Source of the DNA: Betaproteobacteria bacterium
GTDB taxonomy: Bacteria; Pseudomonadota; Gammaproteobacteria; Burkholderiales; Casimicrobiaceae
Direction of reading: 5' to 3'
DNA length: 64,000 nt
Assembly (NCBI GenBank): GCA_013298145.1
Contig: JAAFJO010000001.1
Location: forward strand, 806,001-870,000
Below the pieces are notes generated by a model that did no database searches, was not told the origin of the DNA, and worked only from the letters and a program-made list of their open reading frames with translations. Below, one piece after another: positions 28,827 through 38,482 of this stretch. Each line of letters starts with the position of its first letter. The first letter of the stretch is position 1. A program made the translations under genes and the position numbers.

Positions 28827-31160
28827 ATGGTAAGGCGCTGGCTCATTTATTCGGCATCCGTTGCGGCAGGGCTCCTCCTCGTCGGCATTGTTTTGGGTAC
28901 GCTCGTGTGGACGCTAATTAGCGCTCGCCTACCTTCGCTCGACGTCATTACTGATTACCAGCCCAAGCTTCCGCTGCGCATCCTTTCAGAAGAGGGCGTG
29001 CTGCTCGGGGAATTTGGCGAAGAGCGACGCAGCTTGGTCGCGCTCTCAGATGTTCCGTTAGTGGTCAAGCAAGCCATCCTCGCGGCAGAAGATTCCAACT
29101 TCTACGAACATTCAGGCGTCGACTGGATCGGCGTGTTGCGTACGTTGTATTCCAACGCTACCACCGGCACAAAAGCGGGCGCGAGCACGATTACGATGCA
29201 AGTCGCTCGAAACTTTTTCCTCACCCGAGAGAAGACTTTGCTGCGCAAGGCGAACGAAGTTGCACTCACCTACAAGATCGAACGCGAGCTTTCGAAAGAC
29301 CAAATTCTTGAGCTCTACATCAACCAAATCTTTTTGGGCGAACGGGCCTACGGCTTCGCGGTCGCCGCTCGCACGTACTACGGGAAAACGCTAAAAGAGC
29401 TTACGGTCGCTGAGGCGGCCATGCTCGCCGGTCTGCCGAAAGCGCCCTCTGCGTTTAATCCGATCGTGAATCCAAAGCGCGCAGCGCTGCGCCAGCAGTA
29501 CGTCTTGCGCCGGATGCACGAACTCGGCTACATCACCGATGACCAACACAAGGTTGCGGCAGCCGCGCCGTCGTCGGTCAAGCGCGATCAGTCACCCGCG
29601 GTACGCGCCGAATTCTTGAACGAAATGGCGCGGCAGTTTGTATTTGATCTGGTCGGCGAGTCTGCCTACACGCGTGGGCTGACGGTCACCACAACGATTC
29701 GCGCAAAGCCGCAAGAGGCGGCATATCAAGCGCTACGCCGCGGGATTTTGGATTACGAGAAACGGCAGGCGTTTCGCGGCCCCGAAGGTCTGATCGAACT
29801 TCCGGCCGCGACGAATAAAGAAGGGCTCGCAGACGCCATTGAATCCGCGCTCCAGCAGTTTCCTGATAGCGACGATTTGTTGACCGCAGTCGTCCTAGAG
29901 GCAAACAGCAAACGCGTTGTCGTGTCACGTGGCGAAGGCGAAACCTACACGCTCGAAGGCGACGCCATTCGCTTCATCCGGAACGCACTCGCTGATAACG
30001 CCGCCGCACCCGAGCGGGTGCGTCGCGGCGCGATTTTGCGAATTGTTACCGACGAAAAAGGCGCTTGGCGCATCACACAGTTGCCGCAAGTGGAAGCGGC
30101 GTTCGTCGCGCTCGACCCAAATAATGGGGCGATCGTGAGTTTGGCGGGCGGTTTTGATTTTTATCGAAACCAGTTCAATCACGTTACTCAAGCAAGTCGC
30201 CAACCAGGTTCCTCATTTAAGCCGTTTGTCTACTCCGCCGCGCTGGAGAAGGGGATCACCTCGGCCACCGTGATCAACGACGCGCCGCTTTTCTTCTCGG
30301 CCGCGCAAACCGGTGGCGATGAGTGGGAACCGAAAAACTACGACGGCAAGTTTGATGGCCCGATGCGAGTGCGCACAGCGCTTGCGAAGTCGAAAAACAT
30401 GATCTCGATTCGCATTCTTCGTTCGATCGGGCCGAGCTATGCTCAAGACTACGCAGCGAAATTTGGCTTCGATCCGAAACTCACGCCAGCGTATCTCACG
30501 CTCGCGCTCGGTGCCGGACAAACCAATCCGCTGCAGATGGCGGGTGCGTACGCCGTGTTCGCCAATGGCGGCTTCCGTGTAAAGCCGCATTTCATCAAGA
30601 AAATCGTCGACGCGAGAGGCACGACCATTTTCGAAGAAACGCCGCAAGTGGCCGGTAAAGACGCAGAACAAGCCATTGATCCACGCAATGCGTTCATCAT
30701 GACCACGCTGATGCGCGATGTGGTGAACGCGGGCACGGCGACCAAAGCAAAGGCCTTGGGCCGAAATGACCTCGCGGGGAAAACGGGTACGACCAACGAT
30801 AGCTTCGACGCGTGGTTCGCGGGGTACAACGCCTCACTCGTGGGGGTGGCCTGGGTGGGCTACGACCAACCACGCTCGCTCGGTGAACGTGAGACAGGCG
30901 GCGGTGTTGCGCTCCCGATTTGGATCAATTACATGCGCACGGCGTTAAAGGGCGTTCCGGAAAAGCCGCTGGTGCCGCCGAAAGGCGTGGTCAGTTCAAC
31001 GGTGGGCGCTGATCCTGAAGCCGGATCGCTGGTCGATTCAAAAGGCATCAGCGATTGGTTCTACGCGGAATTCCCGCCGCGCTTCTTTGTTGATCCACTC
31101 ACCGGCAACGAAGGCGCGCGCAGCAAGCAAGACGAAGAAGTTCGCCAGCAACTCTTCTGA
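28827..31160 (+). CDS. mrcA: Penicillin-binding protein 1A (bifunctional class A PBP)
   Basis: Polymerises and cross-links peptidoglycan. The 777-residue protein has an N-terminal membrane helix (about 7-33), a glycosyltransferase domain with the catalytic glutamate E88 in EDSNFYEHSGVDW, an OB-like insertion (about 310-420), and a transpeptidase domain with S462-x-x-K in GSSFKP, SKN near 523 and KTGTTN near 652. The ATG at 28,827 follows an AGGTAAG ribosome site; an in-frame TTG seven codons earlier is less likely. Divergence from pilM is the usual betaproteobacterial arrangement. Confidence 0.96.
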   Translation: MVRRWLIYSASVAAGLLLVGIVLGTLVWTLISARLPSLDVITDYQPKLPLRILSEEGVLLGEFGEERRSLVALSDVPLVVKQAILAAEDSNFYEHSGVDWIGVLRTLYSNATTGTKAGASTITMQVARNFFLTREKTLLRKANEVALTYKIERELSKDQILELYINQIFLGERAYGFAVAARTYYGKTLKELTVAEAAMLAGLPKAPSAFNPIVNPKRAALRQQYVLRRMHELGYITDDQHKVAAAAPSSVKRDQSPAVRAEFLNEMARQFVFDLVGESAYTRGLTVTTTIRAKPQEAAYQALRRGILDYEKRQAFRGPEGLIELPAATNKEGLADAIESALQQFPDSDDLLTAVVLEANSKRVVVSRGEGETYTLEGDAIRFIRNALADNAAAPERVRRGAILRIVTDEKGAWRITQLPQVEAAFVALDPNNGAIVSLAGGFDFYRNQFNHVTQASRQPGSSFKPFVYSAALEKGITSATVINDAPLFFSAAQTGGDEWEPKNYDGKFDGPMRVRTALAKSKNMISIRILRSIGPSYAQDYAAKFGFDPKLTPAYLTLALGAGQTNPLQMAGAYAVFANGGFRVKPHFIKKIVDARGTTIFEETPQVAGKDAEQAIDPRNAFIMTTLMRDVVNAGTATKAKALGRNDLAGKTGTTNDSFDAWFAGYNASLVGVAWVGYDQPRSLGERETGGGVALPIWINYMRTALKGVPEKPLVPPKGVVSSTVGADPEAGSLVDSKGISDWFYAEFPPRFFVDPLTGNEGARSKQDEEVRQQLF

Positions 31161-31245
31161 ATATCTAAGCGGCCTCGCGCGCGATGCGACGCACGATGCG
31201 CCGTCGGGCCAATGCTGCTCGTTAACGAAAACGAATGATTGCGTC

Positions 31246-31788
31246 ATGCCGCACGATAAAGAGACGCTCGCCGCCGTGGCGGCACGATTGATCGTCGAAT
31301 CCCAGCTCACGGACTGGTCGCTCGCGCGTCGTAAAGCGGCGGACGAGCTAGGCCTATCCGCGCGTGCCACCCCGATGCCCAGCGACGAGGACATCATCGC
31401 CGAAATCAAGACGTATCACGCGCTCTATGGCGGTGAAGAACACGCCGCGCAACTTGCATCTCAGCGGGAAACGGCGCTCGAAGTGATGCGTGAGCTTTCT
31501 CGCTTCGAGCCGCGTCTGGTCGGCCCGGTTGCCGAAGGCTGGGCACACGAAGGCAGCAGCATCGTGCTCGACATCGTGGCCGACAACGCAAAAGACGTAG
31601 AAATTGAGCTGGTGAACCTTGGTGCGGACGTCTCAGATAGCCGTGTGGCGCGCGATCAAACGCTCAGCCTGGACATCGAAAACGCGGACTGGCCGATTCG
31701 CATTCAGATTCGACCCCGTGGGCGAGCCCCCGACGCGCGATTCAAGACTCGACTCAGCCCAAAAGAGCTTTCAGCACTTATCGCTTAG
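31246..31788 (+). CDS. Conserved hypothetical protein
   Basis: A 180-residue acidic, soluble protein with no signal peptide. It opens with a helical region (LIVESQLTDWSLARRKAADELGL begins near 15; only part is diagnostic), then PSDEDIIAEIKTYHALYGG and a segment FEPRLVGPVAEGWA followed by beta-rich sequence. The pattern recalls a family of small proteins in betaproteobacteria, some labelled nucleotidyltransferase-like, but no catalytic motif can be pointed to. It starts 85 bases after mrcA on the same strand. The ATG at 31,246 is chosen over upstream in-frame codons, which lie in the mrcA end. Confidence 0.7.
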   Translation: MPHDKETLAAVAARLIVESQLTDWSLARRKAADELGLSARATPMPSDEDIIAEIKTYHALYGGEEHAAQLASQRETALEVMRELSRFEPRLVGPVAEGWAHEGSSIVLDIVADNAKDVEIELVNLGADVSDSRVARDQTLSLDIENADWPIRIQIRPRGRAPDARFKTRLSPKELSALIA

Positions 31789-31802
31789 GCTTTAATCAAG
31801 AA

Positions 31803-31857
31803 GGGCCAGCGAACAAAAAACAATTAGACCGACAATAACCTTGATTCTTGTCTAGCC
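31803..31857. repeat. Possible third copy of the GGGCTAGC-type intergenic element
   Basis: GGGCCAGCG (31,803) and CTAGCC (31,852-31,857) bound an AT-rich core of similar length to the elements at 8,843 and 13,582. The similarity is weak. It lies between two convergent genes, where a terminator would be expected. Confidence 0.25.
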
Positions 31858-31968
31858 GTTATATCGTATCCGGTAAAAGACTGTAGGTTTTTGAATCTCA
31901 ATCAAACCGGTCTCGCGCTGCTCGAACGAAAAGCGCGTCAGTCAGGTTGAACCGCTACACGCACAACC

Positions 31969-33942
31969 CTAAGACGGGTTTGCCTCCCGATCCGCTTTCA
32001 CGGCGGGGCCTTTTGGCCCCAGTTCACGCACTTTGTCACGTGCGCCGCGAGCGTCGTGGGCGTCGTGCGCACGCTCCGACTGAGCTTCACGCCGCTCCAC
32101 TTGCGCTTCGCGCCGCTCTACGCGTTCACGATTACGCGCTTCAACTCGCTCACGCCGCGCTTCATTCGCCACAGCCGTTTCGCGAACGACATTGTTGTTG
32201 CTCTGCGGGCTTGGTGCCGACGGCTGCGCAGGATCGCGAACCACTGGCGCGCTTCGCCCGCTGTCGCCACGACGGGGTTCTTGACGAATGACGTTGCCGT
32301 TATCGGGCAGCTGGCGCTCGCGAACCGGCGGCGCAACTCGCTCACGCCGATCGTTGTAATCTCGGCCCGTTGGAGCGCTTTCACGTACGCTCTGACGCGG
32401 TGCGACTACAGGATTCGGGTCTTGCCAGACGCGTGGCTCAAGTACGTTCGGGGTCGGCAGCACCGGTTGAACGGCACGCTCCCGAATGATCGCTTGCGGC
32501 GGAACATTACGCGTCACCGCGCCCTCGCTCACGCGCGGCTGGTTGATTGATTCAGGGATCGAGCTTGGCGCGCTGCCGCGTGCGTCAACGCGTCCACGAT
32601 CAACACCGATGCCCGGTTGCACGACGGGATTGGGGTCCGCCGCGCGCACCCGAGCGAACTGCGGCATCACCTCGGCCATTCGCGCTGGGGGTGCGCCACG
32701 AAGGTCGCTTGCCGCGCCTGGACGGATGAATTCTTGAGCCACTGCGCGACCTGGGATGAAGCGGTTCGCGGCAATGCTCGTTACCGCATTCGCACCGTTG
32801 GCATGCACGTACGCAGGCGGACGCCACGGATCTTCCGCGCTGTTGCGAACATACGGCCGATTCACGCCACGCCAGTAATCGCGCGAATAGCTATACCAGG
32901 GCGCGTACGGCTCATTCCAGCCTAGCGGCACCCAAGAATACGTGGGGCCGATGGACGCATTGATACTCCAGCCGTTACCGCCGAAAAACGTGACCAATGC
33001 AGGGGCGTACACCGGACGGCCCACGTACTGACCGGGATACCATGCCCAGCGCCCGCCGACGCGCACCCAACGACCGTAATGCGACGGCGCGAAGCCCCAA
33101 GGGGCATCGTCAACCCATGTCCAACCCCACGGTGACACCCAGCTCCAGCGACCGTAGCGATAGGGTGCCCAGTCGTAGCTCACGTTGCGCGGATACCAAA
33201 CGCGCCCGTACTCATAGGTGGTCTCCCAATTGCCATACTCATCCAGCTCACGAATGCCCACCATCCAGGGATTCACGTAGCCACGATTACGGCTCTCCCA
33301 TCGCTCAATTCTGCGATCACGGCTCGACACCCATGCTTCAAAGCCGCCGTAGCCAGCGCCCACGTAGGCAAAACGATCGATACGCGCACCGTTCAAGTCG
33401 AATGCGATTGTTTGATCACGGCTGAGCCACTGATTGCGCCCGTTCACGACCAACTCCGCTTGACCGAAACGCACGCTCGCGACGCTCGGGGCGAGTCGCT
33501 CGCCCGCCGTGAGGAAATACAAACCGGGCTGGGTGAAGATCATTTCTCCATGCTCGGTGGCGATGCGCATTGCATCTTGCGCTTCCCAGTAGCGAATCCG
33601 CACCGCAGCGCTGCCGCTTGCTAGCCGCGCAACCAAGTTATGATCGTCGAAACGATCGAAATAGATGTTCGCGCCGCCGGAAAGCCAAACCTGCAAGCCG
33701 CCGACATCAAGCTCAGCGCGCCCACCCTCGCTCACCCACACGTTATCGCTCGCGGTAATCACCTGATTTCGAAATGCAGGCTGCCAGTCTTCATATGCGC
33801 TCGCGATACGCACGTCGCCCGCGAATTCGGAGAGCCGCGCCACACGTCCCGGCGGATCGGCTAACGCAATCTGGGCAGCGATCACACCTAAGAGCGCGGC
33901 AACGCCGAATCGAAATCCGCGCCAAAGTTGATTGGGTTTCAT
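31969..33942 (-). CDS. FecR-domain / DUF6600-type exported protein
   Basis: A 657-residue protein with a signal peptide (cleavage near ALADP, about 28). A FecR-like beta domain (about 35-185) is followed by a tryptophan/tyrosine-rich central region with repeated motifs such as WAPYRYGRWSWV, WGWTWVDDAPWGFAPSHYGRW and TYSWVPLGW (about 240-360), typical of DUF6600 proteins. The C-terminal 230 residues are low-complexity, rich in Arg, Pro, Glu and Asn, with ERVERREAQVERREAQ near 605. ATG at 33,942 follows GAAGAG; further upstream in-frame codons lack signal-peptide features. Function unknown. Confidence 0.8.
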   Translation of the reverse strand: MKPNQLWRGFRFGVAALLGVIAAQIALADPPGRVARLSEFAGDVRIASAYEDWQPAFRNQVITASDNVWVSEGGRAELDVGGLQVWLSGGANIYFDRFDDHNLVARLASGSAAVRIRYWEAQDAMRIATEHGEMIFTQPGLYFLTAGERLAPSVASVRFGQAELVVNGRNQWLSRDQTIAFDLNGARIDRFAYVGAGYGGFEAWVSSRDRRIERWESRNRGYVNPWMVGIRELDEYGNWETTYEYGRVWYPRNVSYDWAPYRYGRWSWVSPWGWTWVDDAPWGFAPSHYGRWVRVGGRWAWYPGQYVGRPVYAPALVTFFGGNGWSINASIGPTYSWVPLGWNEPYAPWYSYSRDYWRGVNRPYVRNSAEDPWRPPAYVHANGANAVTSIAANRFIPGRAVAQEFIRPGAASDLRGAPPARMAEVMPQFARVRAADPNPVVQPGIGVDRGRVDARGSAPSSIPESINQPRVSEGAVTRNVPPQAIIRERAVQPVLPTPNVLEPRVWQDPNPVVAPRQSVRESAPTGRDYNDRRERVAPPVRERQLPDNGNVIRQEPRRGDSGRSAPVVRDPAQPSAPSPQSNNNVVRETAVANEARRERVEARNRERVERREAQVERREAQSERAHDAHDARGARDKVRELGPKGPAVKADREANPS

Positions 33943-34126
33943 AGCAAACTCTTCGATGAGTGACACCTGACTTGTTAACGACTTGGCGGGCATCCGGTTG
34001 ACCCAGGCTCTGGCACACAACGATTGAATACTGTATTCTTAAACAGTATTTCTATGCGAGGCTACGCTCCAAAGCGCTCGCGGTTTGTTTGGCTTGTTTG
34101 CCTACGCCCTCTGGAAGGTATCGTTT

Positions 34127-34840
34127 ATGTCACTCGCTATCGCGCATTCGCGCGCCCTCGCCGGGATGCAAGCCGAGCCCGTTACGGTTGAGCTGCATGT
34201 TGCCAATGGCAACGCGAGCTTTAATCTGGTGGGGCTCCCAGAGGTGGAGGTCCGCGAATCGCGAGACCGGGTGCGCGCTGCCATCCAAACAGCGGGTTTC
34301 GAGTTTCCATATCGCAAGCTCACTGCGAATCTAGCGCCGGCTGAAATCCCCAAAGAATCGGGCCGGTTCGATCTGCCCATCGCGATTTCGCTGCTGGCGG
34401 CGACCGGGCAGCTCCCGGGTAAGCGGCTCGCTGAGTTCGAATTTGCGGGCGAATTGGGCTTAAACGGTGATTTGCGGCCCGTTCGCGGCGCGCTGGCAAT
34501 GGCGCTGGCTGCAAAGTCTGCTAACCGCGTGTTAATCGTGCCAGCCGCATCAGCGGGAGAGGCGGCGCTCGCGCCCGGCGCGCAGGTGCTCTCCGCACGT
34601 TCGCTGCTTGAAATCGCGGCGGCAGGCCGCCACAATCTTCTGCTCGTGGGCCCACCTGGAACGGGCAAAAGCATGCTCGCCCATCGGCTGCCCGGCATCC
34701 TTCCGCCGATGTCTGAGCGGGAAGCCATCGAGAGTGCGGCGCTGCGATCACTCGTTGGCAAATTCAGCGCGAGCGAGTTTGGCCATCGCCCCATCCGCGC
34801 GCCGCACCATTCCGCAAGCGCCGCGGCGCTGGTCGGCGGG
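34127..34840 (+). pseudogene. comM: comM (YifB, Mg-chelatase-like AAA ATPase) 5' half, interrupted
   Basis: ComM is a hexameric helicase that promotes branch migration during natural transformation; the intact protein has about 500 residues. Here 238 codons match the family: the Lon-protease-like N-terminal domain (SLAIAHSRALAGMQAEPVTV; FNLVGLPEVEVRESRDRVRA), Walker A GPPGTGKSMLAHRLPG near 180-195, and RAPHHSASAAALVGG at the end. After GG (34,840) the expected GxNPRPGEISLAHxGVLFLDE does not follow and unrelated sequence begins. The 3' half is nowhere in this window. Its ATG follows GGAAGG. The frame runs on for 57 foreign codons. The interruption marks the boundary of the accessory region. 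Confidence 0.92.
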
Positions 34841-34897
34841 GTCCTAATTCGCAAATTATTTGAGACTATGCACGCTAATCGAGATAATGAGAAAAAC
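34841..34897. mobile_element. Candidate transposon end at the comM junction
   Basis: Immediately after the comM break lie two similar AT-rich motifs: CTAATTCGCAAATTATTTGA at 34,844 running to GAGAC, and CTAATCGAGATAATGAGAAA at 34,875 running to AAAAC, 31 bases apart. Tandem sites of about 20 bases at the edge are what TnsB-type transposases bind. The end does not begin with the TGT typical of Tn7-like elements, and no inverted partner was found in the window, so the assignment is tentative. Confidence 0.35.
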
Positions 34898-34914
34898 ATC
34901 TCACCTTACCTCGA

Positions 34915-36819
34915 ATGCCGGAACGTCTCCAAGCCATCGAAATCCCGGAGCTTAACGCCGGGGACGACTGTGTCCGCATCGATTGGATTGGCGAAGTTCG
35001 CGAGCAGCTGAACAAACGGGATCGGGCCGCATTTCTAGTCGAACTTCTCGTATCTATTCTTGAAAACAGCGCCAGTGGGAGCGTTCGTGATCATATCCCG
35101 CAACGCAAGATCGAAATCAGTGTTGATGCGCTTCCGTCGCTTTGGATTGGCAGCCTTTGGTATCGTGGTCGCCGATTGAGTCGTTTTGGGTACCCCAACA
35201 TGTCAGCGACTACCGTCCACTTCACGGTGGACCCGGAGTTATGGATTTCACTCGATGGCAGTCGAACCGAAGACGGGCGATTCGATCGTCCAATTCCGCA
35301 GTCGCAAATCCCGCTGGTACGTAAGCTTCCATCCGGTGAGCCATCCGGTCTTTGGTCGCGAATCAAAAACTCGCAGTTGCTATGTATTCGCGCAAATAGC
35401 GAACGCCCTAACGTACTCATCCCGGCAATTGAATTGGCTCGCTTTTACTGTTGCCATTCTTCGGTGCTCGCTCGAGAACTGTTTGCTGGAGGATGGCCAA
35501 AGCTCGAGCATGAACCGCAAAGTAGTCCGGATGTTGTTGATGGTCGAGCCAGAATCGGCGTGGATAACATGCGACAAGTGGATAAGCGAAGCGCACTGGT
35601 GCTCGCGCGATACAAGTTTTCGCCAGAGATGCGACGTCAGGTCGATCGCACTGGCCAATATCTCTCATACGCCTCTGGCAGACCGACGGCGCGTTTTCGA
35701 TTTGGACTGCCGCATGAGCGCATTGGGCATCGAGCGCGCCTTGATTGCGAACTGGTTGAGTTCCGCAAGATGGAGGAGGATAGAAAATGGGAAACCTATT
35801 ACCTTGTTACGCGCATTAAGCGTTGCCATGAGCCCATGCCCTTTGAGGATTTGGAAGTGGTGTTCAAGTACGACCCGACTGCGGGGCAAGTTCAAGATCC
35901 CAGTCTGCTTAAACCCATGTCGATCCCAAAAGGACCGAGACTGCCGACAGACGGTTCGGCGCCAGATGCGAATGGCCCGAGAGCCACGCCTACTGATCCC
36001 GTCTCGACAAGCATCTCGCCTGGTCTCCCAAACGCTATTTCGGACGTGGTCCCGTTCGTAGACGATCAAGACCGATTCGCGGCGTTTGATTCCAGTCGTA
36101 TCAGACTCGTCAGCACGAAAACTGAGCAGAAGTTTCGGTATGTGCCGACCGATGCGCCCGTTGCGTCGGGCGAGGCCGATGGGATTTCGACTAACCCTGG
36201 AGTCGGAAAGCTAGGAACGCTCTCAGAGGCACAAATACGAACGTCGTCGGCGGAGTCGGTTCCAAGTGAGCCCGTAACGCTCAAGTTGCTTCAGGACGCA
36301 CTAATACTCCTTCGAAACCGATCTGAGTTCGCCGCGGAAATCGATAACGTAAGCACCCAACTACCTAAAAGCGTACCGCAACTGCAGTATGGGGCGGTCT
36401 ACGTGATTCCCATTCGCAAGCTGGCGGCAAAGCCAGGAAAGTGGCACCGTACGGACCCGGACGACGAGATCAAAGTGCCTATCCGCTCGCGCTTCTTGTT
36501 GATGGCTCACGTGACATTTCGCAACGGCACAGAATTTTTAATTGCAGAAATTGAGCGACTTCGCAAAGGCGAGGCGTATTCGGTGTTTTGCGCGCGCTTG
36601 CCATACGCAATGAGCGAACCACTGGGTGCTCTGGTGCTTCGAATTGCGACTGAGACTGCCAACCGCAATCGGTGGCCGAGCTGGGATCGAGAAGCATTGG
36701 TGTACCGGATCGGCGAAACTGCGCTCTCGGGACAACCATTCGCGCATAGCAAGGAGCGATCTGGCCCACTGGAATACGCGCGATGCATTGTCCGGCATTG
36801 CATCGACTCCATGCCCTAA
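34915..36819 (+). CDS. TnsE-like protein (Tn7-type transposition targeting factor), tentative
   Basis: A 634-residue soluble protein with no signal peptide. A central segment VLIPAIELARFYCCHSSVLA (about 163-182) resembles the HIPQLELAR region of Tn7 TnsE, and the last 150 residues (RNGTEFLIAEIERL near 543, then NRWPSWDREALVYRI near 595) resemble its C-terminal DNA-binding domain; both similarities come from memory, not a search. Between them is a Pro/Ser/Thr-rich linker (about 335-450). TnsE directs Tn7 to replicating DNA and mobile plasmids. The gene begins 75 bases from the comM junction, yet no tnsABCD is present, so this would be a remnant or an unusual element. An unknown defence protein remains possible. 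Confidence 0.5.
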   Translation: MPERLQAIEIPELNAGDDCVRIDWIGEVREQLNKRDRAAFLVELLVSILENSASGSVRDHIPQRKIEISVDALPSLWIGSLWYRGRRLSRFGYPNMSATTVHFTVDPELWISLDGSRTEDGRFDRPIPQSQIPLVRKLPSGEPSGLWSRIKNSQLLCIRANSERPNVLIPAIELARFYCCHSSVLARELFAGGWPKLEHEPQSSPDVVDGRARIGVDNMRQVDKRSALVLARYKFSPEMRRQVDRTGQYLSYASGRPTARFRFGLPHERIGHRARLDCELVEFRKMEEDRKWETYYLVTRIKRCHEPMPFEDLEVVFKYDPTAGQVQDPSLLKPMSIPKGPRLPTDGSAPDANGPRATPTDPVSTSISPGLPNAISDVVPFVDDQDRFAAFDSSRIRLVSTKTEQKFRYVPTDAPVASGEADGISTNPGVGKLGTLSEAQIRTSSAESVPSEPVTLKLLQDALILLRNRSEFAAEIDNVSTQLPKSVPQLQYGAVYVIPIRKLAAKPGKWHRTDPDDEIKVPIRSRFLLMAHVTFRNGTEFLIAEIERLRKGEAYSVFCARLPYAMSEPLGALVLRIATETANRNRWPSWDREALVYRIGETALSGQPFAHSKERSGPLEYARCIVRHCIDSMP

Positions 36820-36910
36820 AGCTGACCTGTTGAGTGGGACGCGTGGTCAAGAGCGTGTTTAGAAAACCCAGAGACAAGAAATTCAGGTGGACGCGAGACG
36901 GCTTCCTGAT

Positions 36911-37405
36911 TCACCGCTCCCCGAGCACGCTTTGGTTAACCCAACCGACATGCCCAGATGCTCGTACCCTTAACCACGTGGTACGTACCCCTCTAGCGTC
37001 GATATAGTCACGAGTATCGCCGAGAGGTTCAACGTTTGTTCCGGGTGGGAGCACGACAATAGGCGCGCACTCGTTGGTTGGTTTCGCGCAAGGTCTCAAA
37101 TTTACGTCGCCATCGTGTTTGGTTTTGTATCGCTTCGTAGCGGTGGCGGGCGGGACTACGGCAGATTTTTCTGATCGAAGCTTCTCGATCTCGCGCTTGA
37201 GGTTTACGTACCCGACGATAAGCGAGCCGATTGCGACGGCGAGTGACACAGTATCAATTGTTGGTTTGTACTTTAGCAAAACATCGTTCTGTGCCGTCAA
37301 GTATCGCCGGAATACGAACCATGCAGCAGCAAGTGCAGCCGGCACGAAGGCAATCAGCACCGCCCAAAACTCAATAAGCCAGACGATAGGAGCTAAACGT
37401 CCCAT
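36911..37405 (-). CDS. Membrane protein with C-terminal SH3b domain
   Basis: A 164-residue protein with two N-terminal membrane helices (about 9-31 and 50-68), a short coiled segment, and a C-terminal bacterial SH3-like domain (about 97-160: VNLRPCAKP, VLPPGTNVEPLG, TTWLRVRASGHVGWV). SH3b domains often bind cell-wall or protein ligands. It is the last gene of a leftward three-gene run (38,785 to 36,911), 55 bases after the secreted-protein gene, so the two may work together at the envelope. Function unknown. Confidence 0.65.
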   Translation of the reverse strand: MGRLAPIVWLIEFWAVLIAFVPAALAAAWFVFRRYLTAQNDVLLKYKPTIDTVSLAVAIGSLIVGYVNLKREIEKLRSEKSAVVPPATATKRYKTKHDGDVNLRPCAKPTNECAPIVVLPPGTNVEPLGDTRDYIDARGVRTTWLRVRASGHVGWVNQSVLGER

Positions 37406-37460
37406 AGAACTCCGATGCTCGAAGGCGAATACGTCGTAATTGTGTTCAAGCGCTTCTCAA

Positions 37461-38480
37461 TCACAGATCGCCGAGAAAATGACTCACTGATCGCGTTTCT
37501 CGCAGTTTTTCTAAGCGATCTTGCTCGCCTTTTAATCGAGACAAATTGGCGGTTCCGATGGCTATGTATTTCTCGTTGCTGACGATTTCTTGTGCTGCAC
37601 CGTCCAGCTTTACCTTCGCTTCGTTGCACCATTTGATCGGCTGATCGTATTTGGAAAAGTGCAATGAATAGGCCTCCTCCCACGCGCTCTGTTTCTGTCG
37701 GCACAACAGCATTCCGGAAGGAATACACGCTTTAGTTTTTGCCGCCGCGACTGACCAATCGAAGCCTTCTTTCAAGTCTTTTGAGAAAACGCCTAACAAC
37801 TCGGAGAGAAGCGTGATGCCGAGTTCATCGGTGTACTTCTTGATTGTCTTGTCAAGCAGGTTGTAACGTTCGCCAGTAATTTCATGGACTATGGCGCCAC
37901 AACCTTCCCTCGCGACGGCATCGCGAAAAAACTTCGGAGCATCTTCGGGGAGCACGTCTTTTCCCCCTTTCTCGCACAGCTTTGCCCCCATCTCGCGAAT
38001 GAGGCACGTCGTTGTAGCAACCTCTTGTGCTTCAGATGCCGAGCAGGCAAAGGCTGGCCTGCTTGGACCTTTGCTGAGCACCTCACACGAATTGCTTGAA
38101 ACGTAGTCTTGCATAGAGCGCTGAGTCTGTTGCGCGCTTGCCAGAAAGCCTCGGAATTTTTCTAAATCGAGTTCGGTTGCGCGTAGATCGCCGCCGACTT
38201 TTTGCCATGCTGCGGCGACTGGGTTTGCCTCAGTGTTGCAGGCTTGCTTCCCGCATAGAAAGCTTGCTGATCTGAGAGTATCGAATGTCCAGGGGTTGCT
38301 TGTCGGTTCAAGGACGCGGAACTGTCCCGCAAACAGTAACTTTCCATCAATTCTCAGGACTGTTGGATACCAAAGAGTGACGTGTGTTGAGTCGTAGGTG
38401 AATTGCACTGCCTTAACCTGAGGCGGGATAGCAATCATCAAACCAGTCAAAACTAGGAACAGAAAAAATAGAACACGCAT
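37461..38480 (-). CDS. Exported protein of unknown function
   Basis: A 339-residue protein with a clear signal peptide (MRVLFFLFLVLTGLMIAIPP, cleavage after about PQVKA). The mature part has about ten cysteines and a long helical central region, consistent with a disulfide-stabilised periplasmic or secreted protein. I do not recognise a family. The ATG at 38,480 lies two bases after the stop of the preceding small gene, which supports this start. It is the middle gene of the leftward run with the SH3b membrane protein. Confidence 0.65.
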   Translation of the reverse strand: MRVLFFLFLVLTGLMIAIPPQVKAVQFTYDSTHVTLWYPTVLRIDGKLLFAGQFRVLEPTSNPWTFDTLRSASFLCGKQACNTEANPVAAAWQKVGGDLRATELDLEKFRGFLASAQQTQRSMQDYVSSNSCEVLSKGPSRPAFACSASEAQEVATTTCLIREMGAKLCEKGGKDVLPEDAPKFFRDAVAREGCGAIVHEITGERYNLLDKTIKKYTDELGITLLSELLGVFSKDLKEGFDWSVAAAKTKACIPSGMLLCRQKQSAWEEAYSLHFSKYDQPIKWCNEAKVKLDGAAQEIVSNEKYIAIGTANLSRLKGEQDRLEKLRETRSVSHFLGDL

Positions 38481-38482
38481 AG

